Source: Hominimerdicola alba 8
GTDB taxonomy: Bacteria > Bacillota > Clostridia > Oscillospirales > Ruminococcaceae
NCBI RefSeq assembly: GCF_000178155.2
Contig: NZ_ADKM02000098.1
Coordinates: 1-37,836, forward strand
Direction of reading: 5' to 3'
DNA: 37,836 nt
In this document: in pieces, positions 14,027-22,508 of the stretch
Layout of the letters: each line of letters starts with the position of its first letter
Numbering within the stretch: the stretch's first letter is position 1
The notes under the pieces: generated by a model
Database searches by the model: none
What the model saw: the letters and a program-made list of their open reading frames with translations, nothing else
Told to the model about the DNA's origin: nothing
Made by a program: the position numbers and the translations under genes

Positions 14027-16654
14027 ATGAACAAACAACAACTCGCTAATAAGATATGGGAAAGCGCTAATAAAATGCGCTCTAAAATCGAAGCTAACGA
14101 ATATAAGGACTATATCCTTGGCTTTATTTTTTATAAATATATTTCAGATGTTGAAATCACACACCTCTTAGGGCTGGGTTACACAACAGATACGTTATAC
14201 GAAGTACGAGAACCTGTATACCCTGACCCAGATAATGCGAGTGCTCCTTTCGATGACGAAGAAACAGTTAAGGATCTGGAAGAGCAAATCGACAATATCA
14301 AAACGGATATCGGATATTTTATCCCTTACACTGATCTTTTCAGCACTTGGCTTGAACTTGGGTCAGATTTTGATGTATCAAATGTCCGTGATGCACTCAA
14401 TGCTTTTAATAATCGTCGTATCGGTAAAACGCACGAAAAAGTGTTTAAGGGCATTTTTGACACGCTCCGCACAGGTCTTTCCAAACTCGGTGGTACTGCT
14501 GGAGAGCAGACGAAAGCTATTCGTGATTTATTGAATCTTATCAAGGATATCCCGACTGATAACAAGGAAGACTATGACGCTCTTGGATTTATCTACGAGT
14601 ATCTTATCGAAAACTTTGCGGCAAATGCAGGCAAAAAAGCTGGGGAATTCTATACTCCGCATGAGGTGTCGCTGCTTATGTCTGAAATTGTAGCATATCA
14701 TCTGCGTGATCGTAAGGAAATCAAAATTTACGACCCCACAAGCGGTTCGGGATCTCTCCTTATCAATATCGGCAAAAGCGCAGCACGTTATATGGGAACA
14801 GGCAACAATATAGCCTACTATGCACAGGAACTGAAGCAGAATACCTACAATCTTACACGAATGAATCTTGTAATGCGTGGCATCAAGGCGAATATGATAG
14901 AAACTCGCTGCGGTGACACGCTTGAAGACGACTGGCCTTATTTCTCCGAAGATGACAAAGGTGTTAAGATCGAGGGTACTTATGATCCTCTATATGTTGA
15001 TGCAGTTGTATCAAATCCTCCATACTCGCAAAATTGGGATCCGGACGGCAAAGAAAATGACGATCGATATTCCGGTTACGGTGTAGCACCTAAATCCAAG
15101 GCGGACTATGCCTTTTTGCTCCACGATCTTTACCACATAAAATCTGACGGAATTATGACTATCATTTTGCCCCACGGTGTTTTGTTCCGAGGCGGTGAAG
15201 AGGGTGAAATACGCCGTAACCTTATTGAGCGTAACAGAATTGATGCTATAATCGGATTGCCTGCCAATATTTTCTTCGGTACAGGTATTCCGACAATTAT
15301 AATGGTACTCAAGAAAAACCGCATTAACGATGATGTACTGATCATTGACGCATCTAAGGGGTTTGAAAAAGCCGGAAAATCCAATAAACTTCGAGCATCG
15401 GATATTCGCCGTATTACCGATACGGTAATAGACCGAAGGGACGTTCCGAAATACAGCCGTAAAGTAAACCGTGAGGAGATCAGGGCTAACGACTATAACC
15501 TAAATATTCCTCGATATGTGGACAGCTCCGAACCGGCTGAAACATGGGATATCTATGCTCAAATGTTTGGCGGCATACCGAACATTGAACTCGATGCACT
15601 TTCTGAATACTGGACAGCATTTCCCAAACTGCGCAGATCGCTTTTCCTGGCAAGATCGACAGAGTACAGTGAGGTCACAACAGACGATATAAAAACAACT
15701 GTTTGCAGAAGTGATGATGTATCTGCATTCCGTGAAAAATATCGAACAGCTTTCGATGATTTTAGCGACTATCTTTATACTGAGTTAATAGAGGGATGGG
15801 AAACCGTTCACACAGCAAGCGAGGAAAGTGTGCTGTCTGCAAATATTTTCAAGCGACTGGAAAACATTTCCCTTATTGACCCTTATGAAGCCTACCAACT
15901 GCTTGACAATGAATGGTCGACTATCTCCGCAGATTTAGAAAGTATGCATTCGGAGGGCTTTGAGGCTGTTAAACAGGTAGATCCTAATATGGTACTCAAG
16001 AAAAAAGGCAACGAAGATATTGAGGTTCAGGACGGCTGGAAAGGTCATATTCTTCCATTTGAACTTGTGCAGTCGGCTTATCTTTCGGAAGATATTGAAA
16101 AAATCTCAATTATGGAGAGTCGTATTGCAGAGATCGACAGCGAGACAAATGAGCTTTTTGAAAGTCTGAGCGAAGATGATAAAGAAAATCCATTCGTGAA
16201 TGATGACAAAACCGCATTTGTTGCCGCAGAGGTCAAAAAAGCGATCAAGGCAAAAGAGGTATCAATCGAAGTACTTGAAGTGCTGAAAAAATACGATAAG
16301 TTGATTACAGAGCAGAAATCTATTGCTAAGAATGTCAAGAAGGCGAGAGAGGATCTGCACGAAAAAACAAAGGAAACTATCGAGATACTTACAGATGAAC
16401 AGGCTTGTGAAATGCTGCGAGCAAAGTGGATCAACCGTCTTTGTGGTGAGCTTGCAGGCTTGCCCGATGCTGTGGTAAATACATTTACCGCAAAAATACA
16501 GGCACTTGCCCAAAAGTACAGTGAGACCTTGTCAGAAGTTGACGAGGATATCAGACGAATTGAAAGTGAACTTGGCAGTATGTTAGAAGAACTGACAGGA
16601 AGTGAATTCGATATGGCAGGATTGCAGGAGCTGAAAAAGCTCTTTGGAATATGA
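14027..16654 (+). CDS. hsdM: Type I restriction-modification methyltransferase subunit HsdM (long form)
   Basis: An 875-residue DNA adenine methyltransferase subunit; ATG 14027 follows TAGGAGG. N-terminal helical domain (NKQQLANKIWESANKMR) as in HsdM. Catalytic region: GEFYTPHEV (206-), DPTSGSGSLL for S-adenosylmethionine binding (236-) and NPPY (330-333), the target-adenine motif. Usual HsdM proteins have about 500-550 residues. Here ~350 more follow, including helical, coiled-coil-like stretches (about 680-790 and 845-870) that may help contact HsdS or HsdR. It works with HsdS for methylation and with HsdS and HsdR for restriction. hsdS follows after 45 bp. The gene sits between repeats of opposite orientation, so it may itself be inverted. 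Confidence 0.93.
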   Translation: MNKQQLANKIWESANKMRSKIEANEYKDYILGFIFYKYISDVEITHLLGLGYTTDTLYEVREPVYPDPDNASAPFDDEETVKDLEEQIDNIKTDIGYFIPYTDLFSTWLELGSDFDVSNVRDALNAFNNRRIGKTHEKVFKGIFDTLRTGLSKLGGTAGEQTKAIRDLLNLIKDIPTDNKEDYDALGFIYEYLIENFAANAGKKAGEFYTPHEVSLLMSEIVAYHLRDRKEIKIYDPTSGSGSLLINIGKSAARYMGTGNNIAYYAQELKQNTYNLTRMNLVMRGIKANMIETRCGDTLEDDWPYFSEDDKGVKIEGTYDPLYVDAVVSNPPYSQNWDPDGKENDDRYSGYGVAPKSKADYAFLLHDLYHIKSDGIMTIILPHGVLFRGGEEGEIRRNLIERNRIDAIIGLPANIFFGTGIPTIIMVLKKNRINDDVLIIDASKGFEKAGKSNKLRASDIRRITDTVIDRRDVPKYSRKVNREEIRANDYNLNIPRYVDSSEPAETWDIYAQMFGGIPNIELDALSEYWTAFPKLRRSLFLARSTEYSEVTTDDIKTTVCRSDDVSAFREKYRTAFDDFSDYLYTELIEGWETVHTASEESVLSANIFKRLENISLIDPYEAYQLLDNEWSTISADLESMHSEGFEAVKQVDPNMVLKKKGNEDIEVQDGWKGHILPFELVQSAYLSEDIEKISIMESRIAEIDSETNELFESLSEDDKENPFVNDDKTAFVAAEVKKAIKAKEVSIEVLEVLKKYDKLITEQKSIAKNVKKAREDLHEKTKETIEILTDEQACEMLRAKWINRLCGELAGLPDAVVNTFTAKIQALAQKYSETLSEVDEDIRRIESELGSMLEELTGSEFDMAGLQELKKLFGI

Positions 16655-16699
16655 GCAGTGCAGTTGCCACGCTCCGTTCATGAAAGGAGTTTGTGTAAA

Positions 16700-17800
16700 A
16701 TGACAAACAAAAATAATATTCCTGCGATTCGTTTCAAGGGTTTTAATGATACTTGGGAACAGCGTAAGTTGGGCGATGAAGCTATTGAGATACTTGCTGG
16801 TGGCGATATTGATAAGAGCAAAACCGTTGAAAACGGAAAGTATCCGATATATGCAAACGCTCTCACAAACGATGGTGTAGTAGGATATTACGATGATTAT
16901 TATAGAGTAAAAGCACCGGCTGTTACTGTAACAGGACGAGGTGAAGTAGGATTTGCTCAGGCGAGAATGGTTGATTTTACGCCTGTTGTAAGACTTTTGG
17001 CTATACGCTCCAATCACGATTGCTACTTCTTGGAAAATGCGATAAATAATCATAAGGTAGTTGTCGAATCAACAGGTGTTCCTCAGTTGACCGTCCCACA
17101 GCTATCTTCTTATAACATTTTCTTTCCTAAAAATGTCGAGGAAGAAACAAGAATTGGCGAGTTCCTTCACAACCTCGACTCCCTTATCACCCTTCATCAG
17201 CGTAAACTTGACAAATTGAACAAAGTCAAAATTTCAATGCTTGGAAAAATGTTTCCTAAAAATGGTGCTGATGTACCCGAAGTGCGATTTAAGGGATTTA
17301 CTGATTCTTGGGAACAGCGTAAGTTAGAAGAAGTCATTACTGTTGGTAACGGAATGGACTATAAGCACTTATCTGAGGGAGATATTCCTGTTTACGGAAT
17401 GGGCGGTTATATGTTGAGTGTTGATAAAGCACTATCATATGACAAAGATGCTATTGGCATCGGAAGAAAAGGAACGATTGATAAGCCTTATGTTTTGAAA
17501 GCACCGTTTTGGACGGTAGATACGCTGTTTTACTGTATTCCTAAAGAAGATTATTCACTTGATTTTGTGTATTGTATTTTTCAAAACGTGAACTGGAAAG
17601 AAAAGGACGAGTCAACAGGCGTACCAAGTTTATCAAAGGTTAATATAAATTCTACCGATGTTAAAGTACCAGCTTTAGCAGAACAAGAAAAAATCGGAGC
17701 ATATTTCTCAAAGCTCGATGATCTTATCACCCTTCATCAGCGTAAGTTAGAAAAACTACGAAATATAAAGAAATCAATGCTCGAAAAAATGTTTGTGTGA
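16700..17800 (+). CDS. hsdS: Type I R-M specificity subunit HsdS (expressed copy, TRDs b and c)
   Basis: A 366-residue protein. The start at 16700 is chosen for AAAGGAG about 11 bases upstream and for the typical opening NIPAIRFKGFNDTWEQRK; the longer frame from 16658 lacks such a signal. Two half-units of similar plan follow: TRD b (~23-155), LITLHQRKLDKLNKVK helix, second start-like VPEVRFKGFTDSWEQRK, TRD c (~210-335), and final LITLHQRKLEKLRNIK helix. Each TRD reads one half of a bipartite recognition sequence, and the helices set the spacing. Both halves carry shufflon repeats A and B at codons for WEQRK and LITLHQR, so either TRD could be exchanged. Recognition sequences cannot be told from here. 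Confidence 0.93.
   Translation: MTNKNNIPAIRFKGFNDTWEQRKLGDEAIEILAGGDIDKSKTVENGKYPIYANALTNDGVVGYYDDYYRVKAPAVTVTGRGEVGFAQARMVDFTPVVRLLAIRSNHDCYFLENAINNHKVVVESTGVPQLTVPQLSSYNIFFPKNVEEETRIGEFLHNLDSLITLHQRKLDKLNKVKISMLGKMFPKNGADVPEVRFKGFTDSWEQRKLEEVITVGNGMDYKHLSEGDIPVYGMGGYMLSVDKALSYDKDAIGIGRKGTIDKPYVLKAPFWTVDTLFYCIPKEDYSLDFVYCIFQNVNWKEKDESTGVPSLSKVNINSTDVKVPALAEQEKIGAYFSKLDDLITLHQRKLEKLRNIKKSMLEKMFV
16754..16768 (+). repeat. Shufflon repeat A, copy 2
   Basis: TGGGAACAGCGTAAG at the start of TRD b in expressed hsdS. Confidence 0.9.
17183..17201 (+). repeat. Shufflon repeat B, copy 2
   Basis: CTTATCACCCTTCATCAGC at the end of TRD b in expressed hsdS. Confidence 0.9.
17309..17323 (+). repeat. Shufflon repeat A, copy 3
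   Basis: TGGGAACAGCGTAAG at the start of TRD c in expressed hsdS. Confidence 0.9.
17723..17741 (+). repeat. Shufflon repeat B, copy 3
   Basis: CTTATCACCCTTCATCAGC at the end of TRD c. The bases just before it (CTCGATGAT) differ slightly from the other copies (CTCGACACC or CTCGACTCC). Confidence 0.9.
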
Positions 17801-17810
17801 GGTGAAATAT

Positions 17811-18416
17811 ATGCTTGAAAATAAAATCAACGCACAAAGCTCGGCAGAGCTTGCAAGAGAGGAAGAACGTATTTCAAAGCAAAAAGCTATGGCATTATTT
17901 GAACAGGATATGCTTGCTGACAAAAAAGCCGGTACACTGGACACACTCATGTTTATCCATAAAACGCTTTTCGGGGATATATATTACTTTGCAGGACAGG
18001 TACGGACCGTGAATATTGCAAAGGGTAGTTTTAGATTTGCTCCTGTTATGTATCTGGATCAGTCCTTGAAAACGGTGGAGCAGATGCCACAAAATACCTT
18101 CGACGAGATCGTTGCAAAATATGTTGAAATGAATGTTTGCCACCCGTTCCGTGAGGGGAACGGCAGAGCAACAAGGATATGGCTTGATCACATTTTTAAG
18201 ACCGAACTAAAAATGGTCATTGACTGGAGTATGATCGATAAAGAGGACTATCTGCTTGCTATGGAAAGAAGTCCGATACGCTCTACAGAGATAAGTGTAT
18301 TGCTTAAAAATTCTCTTACCGATAAAACAGAAGACAGAGAAGTATTTATGAAAGGTATTGATACAAGCTATTACTACGAGGGATACACGGCTTTTGATAT
18401 AAGCGAACTTAGATGA
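17811..18416 (+). CDS. fic: Fic-domain protein within the type I R-M operon
   Basis: A 201-residue Fic-fold enzyme. The start at 17811 follows GAGGTGA by a few bases, 10 bp after the hsdS stop. The active-site motif is complete: HPFREGNGRATR with His111, the acidic residue, the GNGR anion loop and the following Arg. The flap region upstream (KGSFRFAPVMYL) is as in AMP-transferring Fic proteins. The N-terminal helix (SSAELAREEERISKQKA) is where an inhibitory helix would be expected, but I do not see a clear (S/T)xxxE(G/N) motif. Fic proteins usually transfer AMP to Ser, Thr or Tyr of a target protein. Its place between hsdS and hsdR suggests a function linked to this locus, possibly control of an R-M subunit or abortive defence. 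The target is unknown. Confidence 0.88.
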   Translation: MLENKINAQSSAELAREEERISKQKAMALFEQDMLADKKAGTLDTLMFIHKTLFGDIYYFAGQVRTVNIAKGSFRFAPVMYLDQSLKTVEQMPQNTFDEIVAKYVEMNVCHPFREGNGRATRIWLDHIFKTELKMVIDWSMIDKEDYLLAMERSPIRSTEISVLLKNSLTDKTEDREVFMKGIDTSYYYEGYTAFDISELR

Positions 18417-18467
18417 TACTCACAGCAGTGACCATAGCTTGCAAAACAGATCAGAGAGGAAAACACT

Positions 18468-21400
18468 ATGAATACATTTGCAAAAGAAGCTGATTTTGAG
18501 GAAGCTCTTATCGACGCCCTTAAACAAAAGGGCTGGAACGATAAAGGCGGGGTTCTCCGCTATCCGACTGAAAAAGATCTGATCAAAAACTGGGCGGATA
18601 TCCTTTTTCAGAATAACAATACCATTGACCGCCTGAATGGTCATCCGATGACAGATGGCGAGATATCGCAGATCATCGAACAAATAAACGGTCTGCGTAC
18701 TCCGCTTAATCTTAATGCTTTTATCAACAGCGGCACTAAAGACGGCACGATCAGTATTACTCGTGACAATCCCGATGACCCCGACCATTTCGGTGCGGAG
18801 ATCTCACTTACGATCTTTAATCGTGCCGAAATCGCAGGTGGTCAGACTCGATATCAGATCGTACAGCAGCCGAAATACACCGCAAAAGCACTCTATCCCG
18901 ACAGACGTGGCGATCTGATGCTTTTGATAAACGGTATGCCTGTGATACATATAGAGCTTAAACGCAGCGGTGTAGATGTCAGTCAGGCTACAAATCAGAT
19001 AGAAAAATATGCACATGAGGGAGTGTTCACGGGATTGTTTTCACTCGTGCAGGTTTTTGTAGCCATGAACCCTGAAGAGACCGTATACTTTGCAAATCCG
19101 GGTCCGGACGGTGTATTCAACAAGAATTTCTTTTTTCACTGGGCTGACTTCAATAATCAGCCTATCAACAATTGGCACGATATAGCTGAAACACTGCTTT
19201 CTATCCCTATGGCACATCAGCTCATCGCCTACTATACCGTAGCAGATGCTACTGACGGCATATTGAAAGTTATGAGAAGCTACCAATTTTATGCAGCCTC
19301 GGGAATATCCGATAAAGTAGCCAAAATTAAGGATTGGGACGGTAAACAACAGCTAGGCGGTCATGTATGGCATACCACGGGAAGTGGTAAGACAATGACT
19401 AGTTTTAAAGCGGCACAGCTTATAGCAAGTTCTCATGATGCGCATAAAGTTGTTTTTCTTATGGATAGAATAGAACTTGGCACACAATCGCTATCTGAAT
19501 ATCGTAACTTTGCCGAAGCAACAGAATCCGTACAAGGAACGGAAGATACGACAGTGCTTTTCAACAAATTGAAAAGTTCAGATGCCTCGGATACGCTTAT
19601 TGTGACATCAATTCAGAAGATGAGTAACATTGATGATGAGTATAACCGGTCAAAGCAAAAGGACTGGGATATAATTCTAAAAAAGCATATAGTCTTTATT
19701 GTTGACGAGTGTCACCGCTCCACATTTGGCGATATGATGATTACGATCAAAAAAACATTTCCGAATGCTGTTTTCTTTGGTTTTACAGGCACACCTATCC
19801 GTCCTGAAAATGAGAAGAAAGGCAATACAACAACAGATTTGTTCGGCGAATTGATACACAAGTATACCGTTGCAAACGGTATTCATGACGGAAATGTACT
19901 CGGGTTTGACCCCGATATGATCTGCACTTTTGAAGATGACGAACTAAGACAAGCTGTTGCACTTGATGAACTTCACAAAGATCCGACTGATAAGACTGCC
20001 GTTGCTGAGATCATGCAAAGTGAGGAAGAAAAGAAAGTTTACGACTACTATATGTACGAAGTACCAATGGCAGGATTTGAAGATGAAAATGGAAAGTACA
20101 TCAAAGGTATTGAGGATATGCTTCCTAAAACACAGTACGATACGAAAAATCATCGTACCGCTGTAATAAGCGATATTATAAAGAAGTGGGATAAACTCAG
20201 CCGTGGAAGAAAATTCCATGCGATCCTTGCTACTTCAAGTATCCCCGAAGCGATAGAATATTACCGTCTGTTTAAATCTCCCGAATTATCGAACACACTT
20301 CGTATTGCAGCACTTTTTGAACCAACTATAGATAACGATGGTGGCAACAAATCTATCATTAAAGAAGACGGTATAATTGAGATGTTGGAAGACTATAATA
20401 AAATGTTTGATCAGCACTTTTCTATGCGTTCCTATGGATTGTACAAGAAAGATGTATCTGCACGACTTGCACACAAGGGTGTGTATAAGGACATAAAACC
20501 CGAAAAATGCGTAGACTTGCTTATAGTGGTTGATCAGATGCTGACTGGATTTGACTCTAAATGGGTAAACACTTTATATTTAGATAAGGTTCTGCGTTAC
20601 GAAGGACTGATCCAGGCATTTTCAAGAACCAATCGTCTGTTTAATGGCAATGATAAGCCATTCGGCAATATTCGTTATTACCGCAAGCCTCATACTATGA
20701 AAGCGAACATTGAACGTGCTTTTGACCTATATTCCGGCGAAAAACCCGATGAACTCTTTGCGGATAAGCTTCCCGGAAATATAGCAAAAATGGCTGACAT
20801 TTATCAGGATATTTATACCTTATTTGAAAATGCAGGCATAGAAGACTTTGAAAAAAATCCGGCAGATAAAAGCGAACGAGCGCAGTTTGCCAAGCTGTGG
20901 AAACAGTTTAATGATGTTCTTGCAGCAGCGAGAATACAGGGTTTTGAATGGGATACACCGTATGCAGATGAAAACGGCGAAGTCTACGAACTGCCCGATG
21001 AAAATACTTATCTGATATTAGCGCTCCGTTATAAGGAACTCTTTACAGGCGGCGGAACTGGTGGCGGCGGACCTATGGATGTTCCATATGAAATCGATAC
21101 TCACCTTACGGAGATAGACACAGGGCGTATTGACAGAGATTATATGAACTCACGCTATGCCAATTATCTTCGCTTATTACACGACAGAAAAGCAACTCCT
21201 GAGGAATTGCAGAAAAAACTTGATGATTTGCATAAGACTTTTGCCACGCTCACACAAGAGGAACAAAAGTATGCGAATATTTTTCTTCACGATGTACAAA
21301 GCGGTATCATCGAGCCCGACAGTGACATCTCATTTCGTGACTACATAGCACAGTATATGGTTAAAGCTAAAAACACTGAGATACGTCGCTGTGCAGAATT

Positions 21401-21650
21401 GCTTGGATGTGATGAAGAAAAACTGACGGAACGTGTTAACGCACATCCTACCGAAAAGACACTTGACTATGGAAACCGCTACACAGAACTTGTACAGTCT
21501 GTTGACCGTGTCAAAGCTAAAGCTTTCTTTGAGGAAAAAGAGGGACGCACATTGACAGTAATTAAGGTCAATAATAAAATAAGAACTCTACTGAAAAACT
21601 TTATCCTTTCCGGAGGCTTTGATATAGAAAGCTGTGATGATGAAGAATAG
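18468..21650 (+). CDS. hsdR: Type I restriction endonuclease subunit HsdR
   Basis: A 1060-residue motor/nuclease subunit; GAGAGGAAAAC precedes ATG 18468. The N-terminal nuclease has the PD-(D/E)xK pattern at Asp149 (RRGDLML) and Glu163-x-Lys165 (IELKRSG), followed by QATNQIEKYAHEG. The superfamily 2 translocase has Walker A TTGSGKT (Lys308), DECH (413-416), TGTPI, and late motifs LTGFDSKWVNTLYLDK and QAFSRTNRLF. A helical C-terminal part of ~350 residues, with a GGGTGGGG linker near 867, should bind the methyltransferase. With HsdM and HsdS it cuts unmethylated foreign DNA after translocation. All key residues are present, so it should be active. The stop overlaps the next small frame. Confidence 0.94.
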   Translation: MNTFAKEADFEEALIDALKQKGWNDKGGVLRYPTEKDLIKNWADILFQNNNTIDRLNGHPMTDGEISQIIEQINGLRTPLNLNAFINSGTKDGTISITRDNPDDPDHFGAEISLTIFNRAEIAGGQTRYQIVQQPKYTAKALYPDRRGDLMLLINGMPVIHIELKRSGVDVSQATNQIEKYAHEGVFTGLFSLVQVFVAMNPEETVYFANPGPDGVFNKNFFFHWADFNNQPINNWHDIAETLLSIPMAHQLIAYYTVADATDGILKVMRSYQFYAASGISDKVAKIKDWDGKQQLGGHVWHTTGSGKTMTSFKAAQLIASSHDAHKVVFLMDRIELGTQSLSEYRNFAEATESVQGTEDTTVLFNKLKSSDASDTLIVTSIQKMSNIDDEYNRSKQKDWDIILKKHIVFIVDECHRSTFGDMMITIKKTFPNAVFFGFTGTPIRPENEKKGNTTTDLFGELIHKYTVANGIHDGNVLGFDPDMICTFEDDELRQAVALDELHKDPTDKTAVAEIMQSEEEKKVYDYYMYEVPMAGFEDENGKYIKGIEDMLPKTQYDTKNHRTAVISDIIKKWDKLSRGRKFHAILATSSIPEAIEYYRLFKSPELSNTLRIAALFEPTIDNDGGNKSIIKEDGIIEMLEDYNKMFDQHFSMRSYGLYKKDVSARLAHKGVYKDIKPEKCVDLLIVVDQMLTGFDSKWVNTLYLDKVLRYEGLIQAFSRTNRLFNGNDKPFGNIRYYRKPHTMKANIERAFDLYSGEKPDELFADKLPGNIAKMADIYQDIYTLFENAGIEDFEKNPADKSERAQFAKLWKQFNDVLAAARIQGFEWDTPYADENGEVYELPDENTYLILALRYKELFTGGGTGGGGPMDVPYEIDTHLTEIDTGRIDRDYMNSRYANYLRLLHDRKATPEELQKKLDDLHKTFATLTQEEQKYANIFLHDVQSGIIEPDSDISFRDYIAQYMVKAKNTEIRRCAELLGCDEEKLTERVNAHPTEKTLDYGNRYTELVQSVDRVKAKAFFEEKEGRTLTVIKVNNKIRTLLKNFILSGGFDIESCDDEE

Positions 21651-21883
21651 TGATACATAGTGTTCAATTGGCAGAAAACGTTAAAGATATGTATTTCTCA
21701 AAAATACAAATTTATGAATCCGCCGATTTCGACAGCTATTCCGCAAAGCACGAAGGCATTTCTAAGTTCAAATATCATCAGTCGGTCAAAAAGGCACTGC
21801 TGACCTTGCTGAATGAAGAAGTAATACCACTTCGGGATGATGATTATAGAATTGATGACACAGCATTACTTAACAAGTCCTAA
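21650..21883 (+). CDS. Small hypothetical protein overlapping the hsdR stop
   Basis: A 77-residue frame starting at GTG 21650, which shares its first base with the last base of the hsdR stop, so translation would be coupled (no good separate ribosome binding site). Composition is protein-like: NVKDMYFSKIQIYESADFDSY, then a basic helix KFKYHQSVKKALLTLLNEEV and an acidic tail. I do not recognise a family. It ends before the hairpin at 21923. It could be an accessory factor of the R-M locus or the remnant of a longer gene. Confidence 0.4.
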   Translation: MIHSVQLAENVKDMYFSKIQIYESADFDSYSAKHEGISKFKYHQSVKKALLTLLNEEVIPLRDDDYRIDDTALLNKS

Positions 21884-21922
21884 CATCAAAAAAATCATAA
21901 AATCACGAAAAATCGCCTATTT

Positions 21923-21957
21923 GGGAGCTAAGTTTTTCTTAGCTCCCTGTTTTTTTA
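21923..21957 (+). terminator. Terminator of the R-M operon
   Basis: GGGAGCTAAG (21923-21932) pairs perfectly with CTTAGCTCCC (21938-21947) around TTTTT, then a long T run. It separates hsdR from the silent cassette just downstream and so keeps that cassette unexpressed. Confidence 0.88.
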
Positions 21958-21977
21958 TGCTTGTTTGTGCTATTTCC

Positions 21978-21992
21978 TGGGAACAGCGTAAG
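21978..21992 (+). repeat. Shufflon repeat A, copy 4
   Basis: TGGGAACAGCGTAAG, preceded by TTTCC as in the copy at 13947-13961 but in opposite orientation. Confidence 0.9.
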
Positions 21993-22463
21993 GTTAAAGA
22001 TATAGCCGATAACACTTATGGTGGAGGCACTCCTCAGACCTCCATAGATAGTTATTGGAACGGTGAAATACCGTGGATACAATCACAAGATATTATAGAA
22101 AATCAGCTTTTTAATGTTGAGCCGAGGAAGCATATTTCAGAAGAAGCAATATCAAAATCTGCTACGAAATTAGTACCCAAAAACTCCATTGCAATAGTGA
22201 CTCGTGTAGGCGTTGGAAAGCTCGCATTTATGCCGTTTTCTTATTGCACAAGTCAAGACTTTCTTTCGCTGTCTGGTATACAGATAGACGAAAAATATGC
22301 AACCTATTCGATATACCAAATGTTGCAAAAAGAGAAGCAAAATGTACAGGGCACATCAATCAAAGGAATAACCATAGAGGAGATGCTTTCAAAGAAGATT
22401 CCAGTCCCTTGTAACAGTGATGAACAAGGTGCGATTGGTGCATTTTTTCATAACCTCGACACC

Positions 22464-22482
22464 CTTATCACCCTTCATCAGC
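22464..22482 (+). repeat. Shufflon repeat B, copy 4
   Basis: CTTATCACCCTTCATCAGC. Like copy 1 it is preceded by CTCGACACC and followed by GTGAGC, but in opposite orientation to it, which extends their shared inverted repeat beyond the core. Confidence 0.9.
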
Positions 22483-22508
22483 GTGAGCCGCCAAAGGAGG
22501 ATAAGATT

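Larger units (their letters stand above)
21972..22508 (+). pseudogene. Silent hsdS cassette d (one TRD, same orientation as hsdS)
   Basis: One target-recognition domain, from ISWEQRKVKDIADNTYGGGTP to FFHNLDTLITLHQREPPKED. It begins directly behind the R-M operon terminator and has no start signal of its own. A frame from 21837 runs through it only because the terminator happens to lack stops. Repeats A (21978-21992) and B (22464-22482) bound it. The frame continues into the recombinase without a stop, but the recombinase has its own ribosome binding site and TTG start. The sequence between the repeats differs from TRDs a, b, c and e, so it stores another specificity. Confidence 0.82.

Noticed and set aside
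21837-22508. Single protein joining silent TRD d and the recombinase from 21837
   Set aside because: The frame crosses a perfect terminator with T run. The recombinase has its own AAAGGAGG and TTG start, and TRD d begins at the shufflon repeat.
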